NCBI RefSeq assembly: GCF_001413955.1
Contig: NZ_LCTZ01000002.1
Location: forward strand, 1,240,001-1,304,000
DNA: 64,000 bases
Direction: 5' to 3'
Source: Flagellimonas eckloniae
GTDB taxonomy: Bacteria; Bacteroidota; Bacteroidia; Flavobacteriales; Flavobacteriaceae
The translations under genes and the position numbers were made by a program. Each line of letters starts with the position of its first letter. Position 1 is the first letter of the stretch. The notes beneath the pieces are model-generated. The model was given only the letters and a program-made list of their open reading frames with translations. It did not search any database and had not been told where the DNA came from. Positions 63,126-64,000 of the stretch are shown here, in pieces.

Positions 63126-64000
63126 CTATTGTTTTATTAATTCTTTCAAAATAACAAAAACTTCTGTATCCTTAATCTGATTTTTATCAGGATATTGATT
63201 GTTATTGGTGATTAAGATTGGGTAATCATCCTCATCTTCAGGAATCCTCCCATGCGATCCTTTGACCAATTCAGCATTTAATGGAATAACATCCATTACA
63301 GTTCTAAAACCAAGTTTCTTTTTAAGTAATTTCCAAAGCACTTTTACCATTACCAATTTATCCTTGGGGTCAGTAAACATTTCAACAGGGTCATAACCCG
63401 GTTTTTTATGAATATCCACCATCCTTGCAAAATCAGGCGCCTTGGCATCATCCAGCCAATAATAATAGGTAAACCATGAGTTTTTATCCGCAACTACAAC
63501 CAAATCGCCACATCTATCATGATTTAGATGGTAGTCCATTAGTTCGGTTCCACAGATGACTTTTTCTACACCTTCCTGATTTTGTAGCAGTAGTTGAACA
63601 TCTTTTAGAACAGATTTATCATTCAAATATATATGTGCTATCTGGTGGTCGGCAACGGCAAATGCAGTACTTGCCCCAGAATCCAATAATTCCAGACCTC
63701 TTTCCTCTCTAATGGCCAAATATCCCCCTTTGCGCAATACTCGGTTTAAATGTATTGGGTTATCTACATTGGTAATACCATATTCAGATAACAAAACAAC
63801 TGTGCAGTTTTTTTGCTCGTAATAGGTAACCAAATCCTTTACAACGGTATCAATTTCATTTAAATCTGTTGAAATCTTTGCAAAGTCCAATCCATGGCGT
63901 TGCAAGTTGTAATCTAAGTGCGGTAGATAAATTAATGTAAGCGTAGGGTCGTGCAGTTCATCTGTTTTTATGGAAGCGTCTGCAATCCATTTACTTGATT
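63126..64000 (-). CDS. Alkaline phosphatase-superfamily hydrolase (nucleotide pyrophosphatase type), 5' end outside window
   Basis: The frame is open from 63126 to the window edge, giving about 291 C-terminal residues; the N-terminus, with the metal-binding Asp and nucleophile, is missing. Visible family features are LTLIYLPHLDYNLQRHGLD (the conserved D-x-x-x-H-x-G metal segment), VVLLSEYGITNV (the SE/D-H/Y-G segment after the second metal loop) and VKGSHGRIPEDED near the end (the last metal His). This resembles type I phosphodiesterase/nucleotide pyrophosphatases. In the canonical family the middle motif is SDHGM; here it is SEYGI, a notable change. Substrate unknown. It precedes the TMEM220 gene by six bases. 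Confidence 0.85.
   Translation of the reverse strand, partial: SSKWIADASIKTDELHDPTLTLIYLPHLDYNLQRHGLDFAKISTDLNEIDTVVKDLVTYYEQKNCTVVLLSEYGITNVDNPIHLNRVLRKGGYLAIREERGLELLDSGASTAFAVADHQIAHIYLNDKSVLKDVQLLLQNQEGVEKVICGTELMDYHLNHDRCGDLVVVADKNSWFTYYYWLDDAKAPDFARMVDIHKKPGYDPVEMFTDPKDKLVMVKVLWKLLKKKLGFRTVMDVIPLNAELVKGSHGRIPEDEDDYPILITNNNQYPDKNQIKDTEVFVILKELIKQ

Overview
The window is AT-rich, gene-dense chromosomal DNA from a marine-type member of the Flavobacteriaceae (Bacteroidota). Support for this: type IX secretion (T9SS) sorting domains at the ends of surface proteins, the Bacteroidota promoter pattern (TTG/TTTG, about 19-20 bases, TAnnTTTG), almost no Shine-Dalgarno sequences, a PL7 alginate lyase, the Bacteroidota form of YebC, DUF3822 and DUF4126 genes, and a fused aspartokinase-homoserine dehydrogenase heading thrABC. 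The genus cannot be fixed from the sequence alone. No insertion sequence, prophage or CRISPR array was seen.

Layout. 1-996 (minus): the start of a malectin-domain surface protein, cut by the window edge, and a small secreted protein. 1329-7587 (plus): a tightly overlapping six-gene type II secretion/type IV pilus-like cluster (pseudopilin, prepilin peptidase, GspE ATPase, GspD secretin, GspL-like, GspM/PilO-like) with no GspF/PilC platform gene. 7663-9316: a GIY-YIG protein, a DinB-fold protein and three tRNA genes (Ser-GCT, Pro-TGG, Arg-TCT). 9317-22225: housekeeping genes (PgpH-type HD hydrolase, thiolase, NlpC/P60 peptidase, TPR protein, gyrA, clpC, NAD(P)HX repair enzyme). 22278-27201: thrABC behind a canonical promoter and a threonine-rich leader peptide. 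27232-32418: PL7 lyase, gcvT, glutaminase, an SDR epimerase, pterin dehydratase and yebC.

32486-52192 (minus) is the accessory part: three large surface-protein genes. The 994-residue protein carries BspA-like DUF285 repeats and a T9SS domain. The next two genes are 22 bases apart with no terminator between them and read as one transcription unit. The upstream one (2789 residues) has a cohesin-like module at its mature N-terminus, then CBM6-like, malectin, cadherin-like, HYR, PASTA-like and PKD modules and a T9SS domain. The downstream one (2718 residues) has a beta-propeller, LamG-like, malectin and Kelch modules and ends in a two-repeat calcium-loop dockerin, with no T9SS domain. The inference is that the first is an outer-surface scaffold that captures the second by cohesin-dockerin binding. 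This is the most interesting system in the window. A module of about 115 residues that I cannot name occurs four times in these proteins.

52764-64000: a small secreted protein, an acyltransferase, a kdnB-HAD-kdsB set that suggests 8-amino-Kdo in the lipopolysaccharide core, a DUF4126 protein, a RecD-like helicase, a three-gene unit ending in rsmD, rnpB (RNase P RNA), dnaX with an A10 slippery tract that would give a short gamma form, a TMEM220-like protein and a truncated alkaline-phosphatase-superfamily protein.
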